Positions 1 to 6,854 of a stretch of 8,751 nt of DNA are shown piece by piece (the first letter of the stretch is position 1; each line of letters begins with the position of its first letter). The position numbers and the translations under genes were made by a program. A model generated the notes under the pieces. It was not told the DNA's origin. It worked only from the letters and a program-made list of their open reading frames with translations, and searched no databases. Source of the stretch: Pseudooctadecabacter sp. Lineage in GTDB: Bacteria; Pseudomonadota; Alphaproteobacteria; Rhodobacterales; Rhodobacteraceae. The stretch is taken from positions 1-8,751 of the forward strand of contig JAHDFG010000033.1 of NCBI GenBank assembly GCA_020628265.1, written 5' to 3'.

Positions 1-1676
1 ATGACCCTGTGGTCTTTGTCAGCGGAGGGCACACCCATGCCGGATCGGAGGCGGCCCCGTTTGATGAATGGGCATTTGCCGCCACGTTAGAGACGATTCA
101 CGACGTGTCTGCTGTGGCCATTGCCAGCAAGTTTGCGACCCGCAATCCGGACCACGAAGTCCGCGCGCGCGCCTTGGTTAGAGACAGGCTCTCCGTACCT
201 GTGACGTGCTCTCACGAGCTGAGCCAAGCGTTGGGTGGGCCAAAACGGGCGCTCACAGCCCTATTGAACGCCCGCCTGATCGGGTTGATTGACCGATTGA
301 TCGCTGCGACCGAAGACATGGTTTCACAACGGGGTATTGCGGCGCGATTGATGGTGGTTCGCGGGGACGGGGCGTTGGTTTCGGCAGATCTTGCACGGGA
401 ACGTCCGATTGAAACGATCCTGAGCGGACCCGCCGCGAGCATTGCAGGGGCGCAATGGCTGACCGGAGAGCAGCAGGCCGTCGTCAGCGATATCGGCGGC
501 ACGACAACGGACATCTGTTTGCTGCAAGACGGACGCCCGAAGATTGACCCCCAAGGCGCAAAGGTGGGGAAGTACCGCACCATGGTCGAAGCGGTCGCGA
601 TGCGCACTTTCGGGCTTGGTGGTGATAGTGAGGTGACCCTGGCTGACGGACTTGACGCTGGCGTTCACCTTGGTCCGCGCCGAGTCTACCCTGTCTCAAG
701 GTTGGCGGCGCAGTTTCCAGATCTGGTCCATGCCGTTCTGGACCGCGCTCTGTCTGCCCCGACAGCGCAACTGGATGCGACACGATTTGTTCTGGCGCAA
801 TGGGCAACGCCTCCGATCGCCCTTGATGCGCGGGAGGCGGCTGTTGTTTCTCGTTTGGGTTCTGTTCCGGTCCCATGGGCCGAGGCTGTCCGGAACCGTG
901 TTGAGGTTCCGGCAGTCGCACGGTTGGTCCAAAGGGGCCTTATCGGGCTTTCGGGCATCACACCAACAGATGCGACGGCTGTGTCGGGCGGTGGCATCGG
1001 GCTTGATCAGGATGCTGCTGCAAAGGCGCTCACCCTCTTGGCCAAACAACGCGCAGGCAGCGGTGATCAAATCGCCGATGCGCCCGAGACTGCGGCCAAG
1101 CTGATCATTGATCAGATGACTAAACAGACGACAGAGGCCGTATTAGAGACTGCTTTTGCCGAAGAAGGTTGGAACGACCCTGCTGCCTTGGCGCGTCATG
1201 CGCTGACGGTGGCCGGTCTGGACCAGCACAAAGAGGTCTTGAGATTGTCAGCGGGACTTGCACTGCCCTTGGTGGGTTTGGGGGCTTCTGCCGGAACCTA
1301 CTATGATGCCGTGGGGGCACGGCTTGGGTGCCCTACGATCCTGCCCGCGCAGGGCGGTGTGGCCAATGCAATCGGCGCGGTTGTGGGGCAGGTGTCCCAC
1401 CACGTGGATGGAAGCGTGACGAGTGGCGGCGAGGGCGCGTTTCGGGCGCATCTGCCAGACGGACCGCGCACATTCCCGTCGAAGGATGAGGCGTTGTCGG
1501 TCCTGCGAGAGGCCCTGACAGAGATCGTGACGGAACGGGCGCGCCAAGCGGGCGTTACGGACATCCGCATCGAAGAAAGCCTCGACCTGCAGGAAGCACA
1601 GGTCGAGGCTCAGGTTGTGTTCGTCGAGGCAAACATGCGGATCACCGCGCGGGGGCGTCCGCGTATCGCTGACTGA
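1..1676 (+). CDS. Hydantoinase/oxoprolinase family protein (HyuA-like ATPase subunit), 5' partial
   Basis: About 557 residues of a HyuA/oxoprolinase-type protein are visible. The frame is open at the left edge (first full codon at base 3), so the GTG at base 9 is not a credible start. The N-terminal part, with the first phosphate-binding motif expected in this family, lies outside; I estimate 100-150 residues are missing. Seen: the second ASKHA-type nucleotide motif DIGGTTTD (nt 489-512), a GLGGDS motif about 35 residues later, and a C-terminal GLGASAGTYYDAVGARLG segment followed by NAIGAVVG, both typical of the family. Known of the family: ATP-dependent opening of hydantoin or 5-oxoproline-type rings, often with a HyuB partner. 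The exact substrate cannot be told from sequence, and some members are carboxylase subunits. The gene converges on msrA, with the two stop codons directly adjacent. Its last 100 bases also carry a strong inverted repeat. The family call is firm; the substrate is unknown. Confidence 0.9.
   Translation, partial: DPVVFVSGGHTHAGSEAAPFDEWAFAATLETIHDVSAVAIASKFATRNPDHEVRARALVRDRLSVPVTCSHELSQALGGPKRALTALLNARLIGLIDRLIAATEDMVSQRGIAARLMVVRGDGALVSADLARERPIETILSGPAASIAGAQWLTGEQQAVVSDIGGTTTDICLLQDGRPKIDPQGAKVGKYRTMVEAVAMRTFGLGGDSEVTLADGLDAGVHLGPRRVYPVSRLAAQFPDLVHAVLDRALSAPTAQLDATRFVLAQWATPPIALDAREAAVVSRLGSVPVPWAEAVRNRVEVPAVARLVQRGLIGLSGITPTDATAVSGGGIGLDQDAAAKALTLLAKQRAGSGDQIADAPETAAKLIIDQMTKQTTEAVLETAFAEEGWNDPAALARHALTVAGLDQHKEVLRLSAGLALPLVGLGASAGTYYDAVGARLGCPTILPAQGGVANAIGAVVGQVSHHVDGSVTSGGEGAFRAHLPDGPRTFPSKDEALSVLREALTEIVTERARQAGVTDIRIEESLDLQEAQVEAQVVFVEANMRITARGRPRIAD
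1572..1610 (-). terminator. Probable intrinsic terminator of the msrB-msrA block, inside the opposing CDS
   Basis: Bases 1578-1589 and 1599-1610 are perfect 12-bp inverted arms (AGCCTCGACCTG and its complement) with a 9-base loop. Read on the minus strand, the second arm runs straight into TTTCTTC (1578-1572). It lies 66 bases past the msrA stop codon. The stem is GC-rich (8 of 12). No T-run follows on the + strand, so it would act only on minus-strand transcription. On the + strand the same bases encode SLDL and QVEA of the hydantoinase gene, in codon phase. The structure is seen directly; termination is inferred. Confidence 0.6.
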
Positions 1677-2183
1677 TTATTCGGCCGCGTCGCGGCGGGG
1701 CAGCACCCAATCGGGCCGGATGAAGTGGCAGGTGTAGCCGTTGGGAATACGTTCCAGATAGTCCTGATGCTCTGGCTCTGCTTCCCAGAAATCACCAACT
1801 GGCTCCAGTTCCGTCACCACCTTGCCGGGCCACAGGCCCGAGGCGTCGACGTCCTTGATCGTGTCTTCGGCCACGGCTTTCTGGGCATCGTCGATATAGT
1901 AAATCGCGGAGCGATAGGACATGCCACGGTCGTTGCCCTGACGGTTGAGCGTCGTCGGGTCGTGAATCTGGAAGAAGAACTCAAGCAACCGGCGGTACGT
2001 CATCTGGTCGGGATCAAAGATGATCTCGATCCCTTCCGCATGGGTTCCGTGGTTGCGATAGGTGGCATTGGCCACATCACCGCCCGTGTATCCCACGCGC
2101 GTTGATACCACGCCGGGCAGTTTTCGGATCAGGTCCTGCATGCCCCAAAAGCATCCGCCAGCGAGTACGGCACGTTCGGTCAT
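1677..2183 (-). CDS. msrA: Peptide-methionine (S)-S-oxide reductase MsrA
   Basis: 168 residues. MsrA reduces the S epimer of methionine sulfoxide, free or in proteins, and is normally recycled by thioredoxin. The hallmark GGCFWG is at residues 9-14 with the catalytic cysteine C11. It is followed by the conserved GVVSTRVGYTGG and the HDPTTLNRQGNDRGMSYRSA block. The only other cysteine is C152 in NGYTCHFIRP near the C-terminus and is the likely resolving cysteine. There is no signal peptide, so the enzyme should be cytoplasmic. The length is normal for the short bacterial form. The ATG at 2183 directly follows the msrB stop codon (TGA|ATG), and its Shine-Dalgarno GGAGG (2196-2192, 8 bases upstream) lies within the last msrB codons. 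The two genes are therefore almost certainly co-transcribed and translationally coupled. The TAA stop abuts the stop of the convergent hydantoinase gene. Confidence 0.96.
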   Translation of the reverse strand: MTERAVLAGGCFWGMQDLIRKLPGVVSTRVGYTGGDVANATYRNHGTHAEGIEIIFDPDQMTYRRLLEFFFQIHDPTTLNRQGNDRGMSYRSAIYYIDDAQKAVAEDTIKDVDASGLWPGKVVTELEPVGDFWEAEPEHQDYLERIPNGYTCHFIRPDWVLPRRDAAE

Positions 2184-2630
2184 TCAGATGTCCTCCACTT
2201 GGTTGATGTAATCTCCATAGCCCTCGGCCTCCATATCGTCACGGTGAACGAAACGTAAGGACGCGCCGTTGATGCAGTACCGCAGTCCACCGCGGTCTTG
2301 CGGGCCGTCGGGAAAGACGTGGCCCAAGTGGCTATCGCCGTGGCTGGACCGGACCTCTGTGCGGACCATGCCAAGGGTGGTGTCGGTCAATTCCACCATA
2401 TGCGCGGGCTCAATCGGTTTGGTGAAACTCGGCCAGCCGCAGCCGCTTTCGTACTTGTCGGATGATGCAAATAGCGGCTCGCCGGATACGATGTCGACGT
2501 AGATCCCCGGTTCCTTATTGTCGAGGTAGGGCCCCGTCCACGGACGTTCTGTGCCGTTCTCTTGGGTCACGTGATACTGTTCGGGCGTCAGTGTTGCGAC
2601 GACGTCCATGTTCTTTTCGTACTTGGCCAT
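2184..2630 (-). CDS. msrB: Peptide-methionine (R)-S-oxide reductase MsrB, zinc-free type
   Basis: 148 residues. MsrB reduces the R epimer of methionine sulfoxide in proteins, complementing MsrA encoded next to it. Seen: SGCGWPSF with C64, HLGHVFPDGP, and RYCINGASLRF with C119. By family knowledge C119 is the catalytic cysteine and C64 is placed to act as resolving cysteine. The two CxxC pairs that bind structural zinc in many MsrB proteins are replaced (SGEPLF near residue 50 and RSSHGDSHLGHVF near residue 95), so this is a zinc-free member. No signal peptide is visible, which suggests the cytoplasm. The ATG at 2630 is preceded by AAGGGGA with 5-6 bases spacing, which supports this start. The gene is first of a tight msrB-msrA pair, 89 bases after the MttB-like gene on the same strand. 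Confidence 0.96.
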   Translation of the reverse strand: MAKYEKNMDVVATLTPEQYHVTQENGTERPWTGPYLDNKEPGIYVDIVSGEPLFASSDKYESGCGWPSFTKPIEPAHMVELTDTTLGMVRTEVRSSHGDSHLGHVFPDGPQDRGGLRYCINGASLRFVHRDDMEAEGYGDYINQVEDI

Positions 2631-2657
2631 GGTGTTCCCCTTTGACTGTCTTGCGTC

Positions 2658-2687
2658 ATGATATGGGGTGGCTGCCGTGGGTTTCCA
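2658..2687 (-). promoter_or_regulatory. Candidate promoter for msrB-msrA
   Basis: On the minus strand, TGGAAA (2687-2682) and TATCAT (2663-2658) are separated by 18 bases. They match the sigma-70 consensus at 4/6 and 5/6 and lie about 27 bases upstream of the msrB ATG, leaving room for a short leader with the ribosome binding site. This is by eye only. The 89-base gap could equally be read through from the upstream gene, since no terminator hairpin is evident in it. Confidence 0.35.
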
Positions 2688-2719
2688 GTTTCGTTACAGT
2701 GGCTTCACCAGCGCGCGAC

Positions 2720-4237
2720 CTAGCTTTCGGGCGCGGCACCTCCGGCCGCTGTTCGGTCTGTGATATAGGCGTCCAGCGCCTTGATCTTGTCTGGATGGCA
2801 GGGCGGCGGCGTGAAGTCCCGCAAGATGCCCTTCCATATGGCCGTGGCGCGGGTGTTGGCGTCCTCTGCACCGCGTTCTTCCCAAGTCCCGATGTTGGAC
2901 CAATCCATCCCCACGGGGTCATAGAACGCAGTTTGATAGCGTTCCATCATATGGGCCGCGCCGAAGAAATGCCCGCCCGGTTCGATCTCTGCCAAGGCGG
3001 TCAGCGCGATTGCGTCCTCATCCGCTTCCGTCGCGGCACAGAGTTCGGCGAAGGTCTGCACCATGTCCATGTCGGTGATCAGCTTTTCGTAGGACACCGT
3101 GAGGCCTCCTTCGAGCCATCCGGCCGAATGGATGATCACGGAGGCCCCCGCCAGAAACGCGCCCCAGCCGCTGATCTGGGTTTCATGGGCAGCTTGCGCG
3201 TCGTTGATGTTGGCCGCGGACCCAGCCGCACAGCGCCATGGGAGGCCCAGTTTGCGGGCGAGTTGTCCCGCGCCAAGCGACGCCTTTACCTGTTCAGGTG
3301 TGCCAAAGGCGGGCGCGCCGGTTTTCATGTCTACGTTGCTGGTGAAAGTCCCGTAGGTCATCGGCGCACCAGGGTTGGCGATTTGGCCTAGGGTGATCGC
3401 GGCCATTGCTTCGGCGTGGCTGAGGGTTAGGGCACCGGCAACGGTCACGGGGGCCATGGCGCCCATCAGTGTGAACGGCGTGATGATCGACACTTGCCCC
3501 GCGCGGGCAAAGTCGATGATGCCTTGCGCCATGGGGATATCCAATTGGCGGGGCGAGTTGGTGTTGATGATTGTGTAGCAGTAGCTGGCGGAGGCAAATT
3601 CAGTGTCTGTTATGCCGCGAAACGCCTTTAGCATCTCAAAGCTTTCGCGGACCTGCGGGGTCCCGCGTGAGAAGACGAAGGGGATTTTGTCCGAGTTCAC
3701 AAGCTGTCCGCGCATCATCGCGTAATGCCGCAGATGCATTGGCACGTCTTGGGGTTCCACCAGCGGCGGGATCATGTGCAGAGCGTCGAAATGATGGGTC
3801 AGTTGGATGAGTTCATTGAAGTCATCAATGGTGCCCGCACGGCGACCCCGTTCGAGGTCCGTGCAATGGGGGCAGCCCGCACCAGGTTGAAAGATGAGCG
3901 ACCCGAGTTCAAGCGTGATGTCCCGATCAGCTGACCCACCCTTCAGCAGCAATGACTTTGGCGCCATTGCCACACGATCCTCGACAAGGGTGCGGGGCAG
4001 GTAGACCATCTCGCCCTCCACGCGTGCGCCTGCGTTCTCGAAAAGGGCGCGGGCTTCGGGAAGCAGAACCTTGATTCCTAAGCGGCCCAGTACGTCGAGG
4101 GCCGCGTCGTGGATGGCGTCGATACGGTCATCAGGGAAGGCTGGCAAGGGCGGGAAGGGGTTGCGCAGGGTCTTGTAATTGACCTTACGCGCGACCTCCG
4201 CCTGACCGCGTGCCTTTCGTCCCTGACGCCTGCTCAT
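2720..4237 (-). CDS. MttB-like (trimethylamine methyltransferase family) protein without pyrrolysine
   Basis: 505 residues, a usual length for the COG5598/MttB family (TIM-barrel methyltransferases). Family features seen: IDDFNELIQLTHHFDAL (residues 137-153), a glycine/alanine-rich core around 255-300 (TPFTLMGAMAPVTVAGAL), and the C-terminal block NDAQAAHET...LAGASVIIHSAGWLEGGLTVSYEK (345-385). Characterised members move a methyl group from trimethylamine (pyrrolysine enzymes) or glycine betaine (non-pyrrolysine MtgB) to a corrinoid protein. Here the frame has no internal amber codon; its TAG is simply the terminal stop, with TGA five codons later. No corrinoid protein is encoded nearby, so substrate and acceptor are unknown. 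Unusual: a CPHC motif (C122, C125) in a loop ahead of the RRAGT strand. The ATG at 4237 overlaps the upstream stop (ATGA), with only a weak AAGG about 10 bases upstream, which points to translational coupling to the flavoprotein. Possibly part of methylated-amine or betaine catabolism. Confidence 0.88.
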   Translation of the reverse strand: MSRRQGRKARGQAEVARKVNYKTLRNPFPPLPAFPDDRIDAIHDAALDVLGRLGIKVLLPEARALFENAGARVEGEMVYLPRTLVEDRVAMAPKSLLLKGGSADRDITLELGSLIFQPGAGCPHCTDLERGRRAGTIDDFNELIQLTHHFDALHMIPPLVEPQDVPMHLRHYAMMRGQLVNSDKIPFVFSRGTPQVRESFEMLKAFRGITDTEFASASYCYTIINTNSPRQLDIPMAQGIIDFARAGQVSIITPFTLMGAMAPVTVAGALTLSHAEAMAAITLGQIANPGAPMTYGTFTSNVDMKTGAPAFGTPEQVKASLGAGQLARKLGLPWRCAAGSAANINDAQAAHETQISGWGAFLAGASVIIHSAGWLEGGLTVSYEKLITDMDMVQTFAELCAATEADEDAIALTALAEIEPGGHFFGAAHMMERYQTAFYDPVGMDWSNIGTWEERGAEDANTRATAIWKGILRDFTPPPCHPDKIKALDAYITDRTAAGGAAPES

Positions 4238-6630
4238 CCCCGCATGGCCTTGCCTTCTGGATCATAGGGGGACGGGGCAAGGACCTTGGCCTGCCGTTCG
4301 ATGCCCACGACATGGACGCTTAGGTCTGTGCCTTCGGCGGCGAAGTCTTTGTCGACCATGGCCATCGCGATGGATTGACCGACGGTATAGCCATAGGCCC
4401 CCGACGTCGTGAAGCCCACACGTTTGCCGTTCGCCCATACCGGTTCATAGCCGGAACAATCCGCATTGGGGCTATCAAGGCCAAGGGTCACGAGCACCTG
4501 GTCTGCGCCCGTATCCCGTTCCTTCATCGCGGCCTCTCGCCCGATGAAGTCAGGTTTTTGCCAGTCGATCCAGCGGTCCATGCCCGTCATGGCGGCGGTG
4601 CGGTCTTGGGTGAACTCAGCGGACCAGATGCCGTAGGATTTCTCGATCCGCAGGGAGAGCAGCGCGTTAAAGCCTATCTCTTTGATCCCGTGGTTTGCAC
4701 CGGCCTTTAGCAGCATGCGGCGCAGGGCAATGTGCTCGTTGGCGCGACAGTGGATTTCGTAGCCATGTTCGCCCGTAACAGACAGTCGCCCGACTTTGCA
4801 GCGCAGCAAGCCAAGGTCATAGGTGCCGCAGCCCATGAAGGGCAGGTTCAGGTCCGGCTGTAGCTTTTGCATGATCGCCTTGGCATTCGGCCCCTGCACA
4901 GAGAACCCGCAGACATCGTCAGACAGGTCACGAAGGATCATGTTCGGGCCTTCATGATCCGCGAACCAGCGTTTGTGCCACTGGCGCAGGTAGTAGGACC
5001 CCATGATCCACCACGTGCCGTCGCCCCAATTGAATAGGGTCAGGTCGCCTTTCAACTTGCCTTCGGGAGATAGCATCACGGCCAGTCGTGCGCGGCCCGG
5101 TTTGGGGAGCTTCGTGGCAAAAATAGTCTCTAACCAAGCCTCAGCGCCCGGTCCGTAAACCTCAAACCGGCTGAAGCCTGTGATGTCCAAAAGGCCCGCG
5201 GCCTCGCGCACGGCTTTGCATTCGGCCTCCACAAACGGTGCCGCGTCGGAGCGGTTGAGGGACGGTGTTTCGACGAAGTCTTCGGGTGCGAAGTAAAGTG
5301 GCGTTTCCAGACCCCACGAACACCCCCAGCGCGCGCCTGCCTCTGTCATCGCGTCATGAGCGGGTGCCATGCGCAGGGGCCGACCGGCGGGGAGTTGTTC
5401 GTTCGGATAGGTCATCACGAACCGGCGGGAATAGAACTGGCCGGTCGTCTGTTTGATGTATTCCTTGTTGGAATGCTGCGGGCCGTAACGGGCGATGTCC
5501 ATGGACCATGCGTCTGTCTCGGTATCGCCGTGGATCATCCATTCGGCCAGCGCCTTGCCGACGCCGCCGCCCTGAAGGAAGCCCGCCATCACCCCACACG
5601 CGAGCCAATAGTTCGGCACGCTTTCAACGGGTCCTACGAGCGGGTTGCCATCAGGCGAGAAGGTGAAGGCGCCGTTGACCCAATCGCTGATGCCCACGTT
5701 GTTCAGATCGGGGTAGCGTTCGAACGCCAGCATCAATTCGTTCTCGATGCGGTCGGTGTCCTCCTGAAGCAGCTCGATGCCGTAGTTCCACGGCGCGCCA
5801 TCCATCATCCAGTGTTCGTGGTTCACCTCATAAATGCCGACAAGGATGCCCTTCTTGTCTTGCCGCATATAGGTGAAGCCTTCGAGATCCACAGTCATCG
5901 GAACCTCAAAGTCGATCTGTTCCAACGCTGGGATCGTTTCGGTCAGGAAGTAATGGTGCGACAGGGGGGAGACCGGCAGATCCAGCCCGACCATGCGGCC
6001 ACACTGCTTGGCCCACAATCCGCCTGCGTTGACGACGTGTTCGGCTTTGATCGTGCCCTTCTCGGTCACGACCTCCCAATGGTCCCCTTTCCAGTGCAGT
6101 TCTTCGACCTTGTTGTGTTCGATGATGTCGGCACCGCGCTTCTTTGCGGCACGGGCATAGGCGTGGACGGTGCCGGTGGTGTCGACATAGCCCTCACGGT
6201 CGGCCCAAAGGCCGCCGATGATGCCGTCCGTGTTGATGATCGGGCACTTTTCCTTGATTTCATCCACACCCATCAGGTGGCAGTCTTCGATGCCAATGGT
6301 CTGGAAGGTCCGGTATGCGCCCTGCAGCCATTCCCACCGGTTCGGATCGCAGGCGACCGTGATGCCGCCTGTCATGTGCAGGCCGATGTCGATGCCGGAT
6401 TCCGCCTCGACCTCGGACAGAAGGTCGATGGTATAGGCCTGAAGGGCGGCCATGTTGGGGTCCGCATTCAGGGCGTGAATGCCGCCCGCCGCGTGCCATG
6501 ACGAACCGGCCGTCAACACGTTACGTTCCACGAGCGCGACGTCCGTCCAGCCGAATTTCGCAAGGTGGTACAGTACCGAGGCGCCAACGACGCCACCCCC
6601 GATGACAACTACGCGGTATTGGTCCTTCAT
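4234..6630 (-). CDS. FAD-dependent oxidoreductase with GcvT domains (dimethylglycine/sarcosine dehydrogenase-like)
   Basis: 798 residues. Predicted domains: FAD-binding DAO (about 5-365) with GGGVVGAS dinucleotide fold at 11-18; FAO_M linker (about 369-425); GcvT tetrahydrofolate-binding domain (about 430-690) and GcvT C-terminal barrel (about 710-790). SSWHAAGG (residues 43-50) matches the site where the dimethylglycine and sarcosine dehydrogenase family binds FAD covalently through histidine, here H46. D529 in KGDLTLF sits where the T-protein catalytic aspartate is expected. Such enzymes oxidise an N-methyl group and hand the one-carbon unit to tetrahydrofolate as methylene-THF, passing electrons usually to ETF. 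Whether the substrate is dimethylglycine, sarcosine or another methylamine cannot be decided. Start choice: an in-frame ATG at 6765 would add 45 residues without family character, while the ATG at 6630 has AAGGAGG five bases upstream (6642-6636) and the Rossmann strand begins at residue 6. The stop overlaps the start of the MttB-like gene. Confidence 0.93.
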   Translation of the reverse strand: MKDQYRVVVIGGGVVGASVLYHLAKFGWTDVALVERNVLTAGSSWHAAGGIHALNADPNMAALQAYTIDLLSEVEAESGIDIGLHMTGGITVACDPNRWEWLQGAYRTFQTIGIEDCHLMGVDEIKEKCPIINTDGIIGGLWADREGYVDTTGTVHAYARAAKKRGADIIEHNKVEELHWKGDHWEVVTEKGTIKAEHVVNAGGLWAKQCGRMVGLDLPVSPLSHHYFLTETIPALEQIDFEVPMTVDLEGFTYMRQDKKGILVGIYEVNHEHWMMDGAPWNYGIELLQEDTDRIENELMLAFERYPDLNNVGISDWVNGAFTFSPDGNPLVGPVESVPNYWLACGVMAGFLQGGGVGKALAEWMIHGDTETDAWSMDIARYGPQHSNKEYIKQTTGQFYSRRFVMTYPNEQLPAGRPLRMAPAHDAMTEAGARWGCSWGLETPLYFAPEDFVETPSLNRSDAAPFVEAECKAVREAAGLLDITGFSRFEVYGPGAEAWLETIFATKLPKPGRARLAVMLSPEGKLKGDLTLFNWGDGTWWIMGSYYLRQWHKRWFADHEGPNMILRDLSDDVCGFSVQGPNAKAIMQKLQPDLNLPFMGCGTYDLGLLRCKVGRLSVTGEHGYEIHCRANEHIALRRMLLKAGANHGIKEIGFNALLSLRIEKSYGIWSAEFTQDRTAAMTGMDRWIDWQKPDFIGREAAMKERDTGADQVLVTLGLDSPNADCSGYEPVWANGKRVGFTTSGAYGYTVGQSIAMAMVDKDFAAEGTDLSVHVVGIERQAKVLAPSPYDPEGKAMRG

Positions 6631-6635
6631 GGTGC

Positions 6636-6642
6636 CCTCCTT
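6636..6642 (-). promoter_or_regulatory. Shine-Dalgarno that fixes the flavoprotein start
   Basis: A full AAGGAGG on the minus strand stands five bases before the ATG at 6630. It decides against the longer frame beginning at 6765, whose extra N-terminus would be polar and lies upstream of the Rossmann fold. Confidence 0.88.
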
Positions 6643-6692
6643 CTGCTCCGTTGACGAGACCAAGCGGCGCGCATGTTGTCTACCGTCAAAAG

Positions 6693-6741
6693 CGACATCC
6701 TTTGTCGGGAACGAGTGGCGGGCAATTGCCTTCGAATTGCC
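6693..6741. promoter_or_regulatory. Candidate operator elements in the divergent intergenic region
   Basis: Between the divergently oriented flavoprotein and unknown-protein genes there are two symmetric elements. GGCAATTGCC (6721-6730) is a perfect 10-bp palindrome, and its right half AATTGCC recurs at 6735-6741, exactly 11 bases on, about one helical turn. CGACA-tcctt-TGTCG (6693-6707) is an inverted repeat with 5-bp arms. Both lie between the two start codons, where a regulator of either gene could bind. No regulator gene is visible in the window. The symmetry is seen; the function is a guess. Confidence 0.3.
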
Positions 6742-6792
6742 TGCATACCGTTGTTTTTGTGTCATTGGGTCGCGTCAGACCCGTGTTGGGTT

Positions 6793-6822
6793 TTGACTTG
6801 GTCGGACGATTACGATTCTATT
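6793..6822 (+). promoter_or_regulatory. Candidate promoter for the unknown-protein/TPR pair
   Basis: TTGACT (6793-6798, 5/6 to the -35 consensus) and TCTATT (6817-6822, 4/6 to the -10 consensus) are 18 bases apart. They would start transcription about 25 bases before the ATG at 6855, a sensible leader carrying the GGAGAG ribosome binding site. I found no equally good promoter on the minus strand for the flavoprotein. Confidence 0.4.
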
Positions 6823-6854
6823 CCGCCAACAGATTTGCAGAATTGGAGAGCGCG

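Noticed and set aside
1683..1695. GCCGC-gtc-GCGGC short hairpin just after the hydantoinase stop.
   Set aside because: The stem is only five base pairs with a 3-base loop, and it is followed by GGGGCAG instead of a T-tract.
1826..1840. CGGGCC-ACA-GGCCCG hairpin as a + strand terminator for the hydantoinase gene.
   Set aside because: No T-run follows, it lies 150 bases past the stop, and it is explained by codons for the SGLWPG segment of MsrA.
2720..2722. Amber (TAG) codon at the end of an MttB-family gene, suggesting pyrrolysine readthrough.
   Set aside because: The protein is already full family length at this point, and a TGA follows after four further codons. The catalytic barrel contains no amber codon.
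2462..3391. + strand open frame of 309 residues spanning the msrB/MttB-like junction.
   Set aside because: It is antisense to both genes and crosses their boundary; its translation shows no recognisable domain.
5356..6501. + strand open frame of 381 residues across the flavoprotein gene.
   Set aside because: It is the antisense shadow of a well-supported FAD/GcvT gene, with no motifs of its own.
6631..6765. 45-residue N-terminal extension of the flavoprotein from an ATG at 6765.
   Set aside because: The start at 6630 has a perfect AAGGAGG and begins right before the Rossmann strand. The extension lacks family character and covers the divergent control region.
6651..6854. 68-residue N-terminal extension of the unknown protein from an ATG at 6651.
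   Set aside because: It would run across the candidate promoter and operators, and the ATG at 6855 has GGAGAG at proper spacing.
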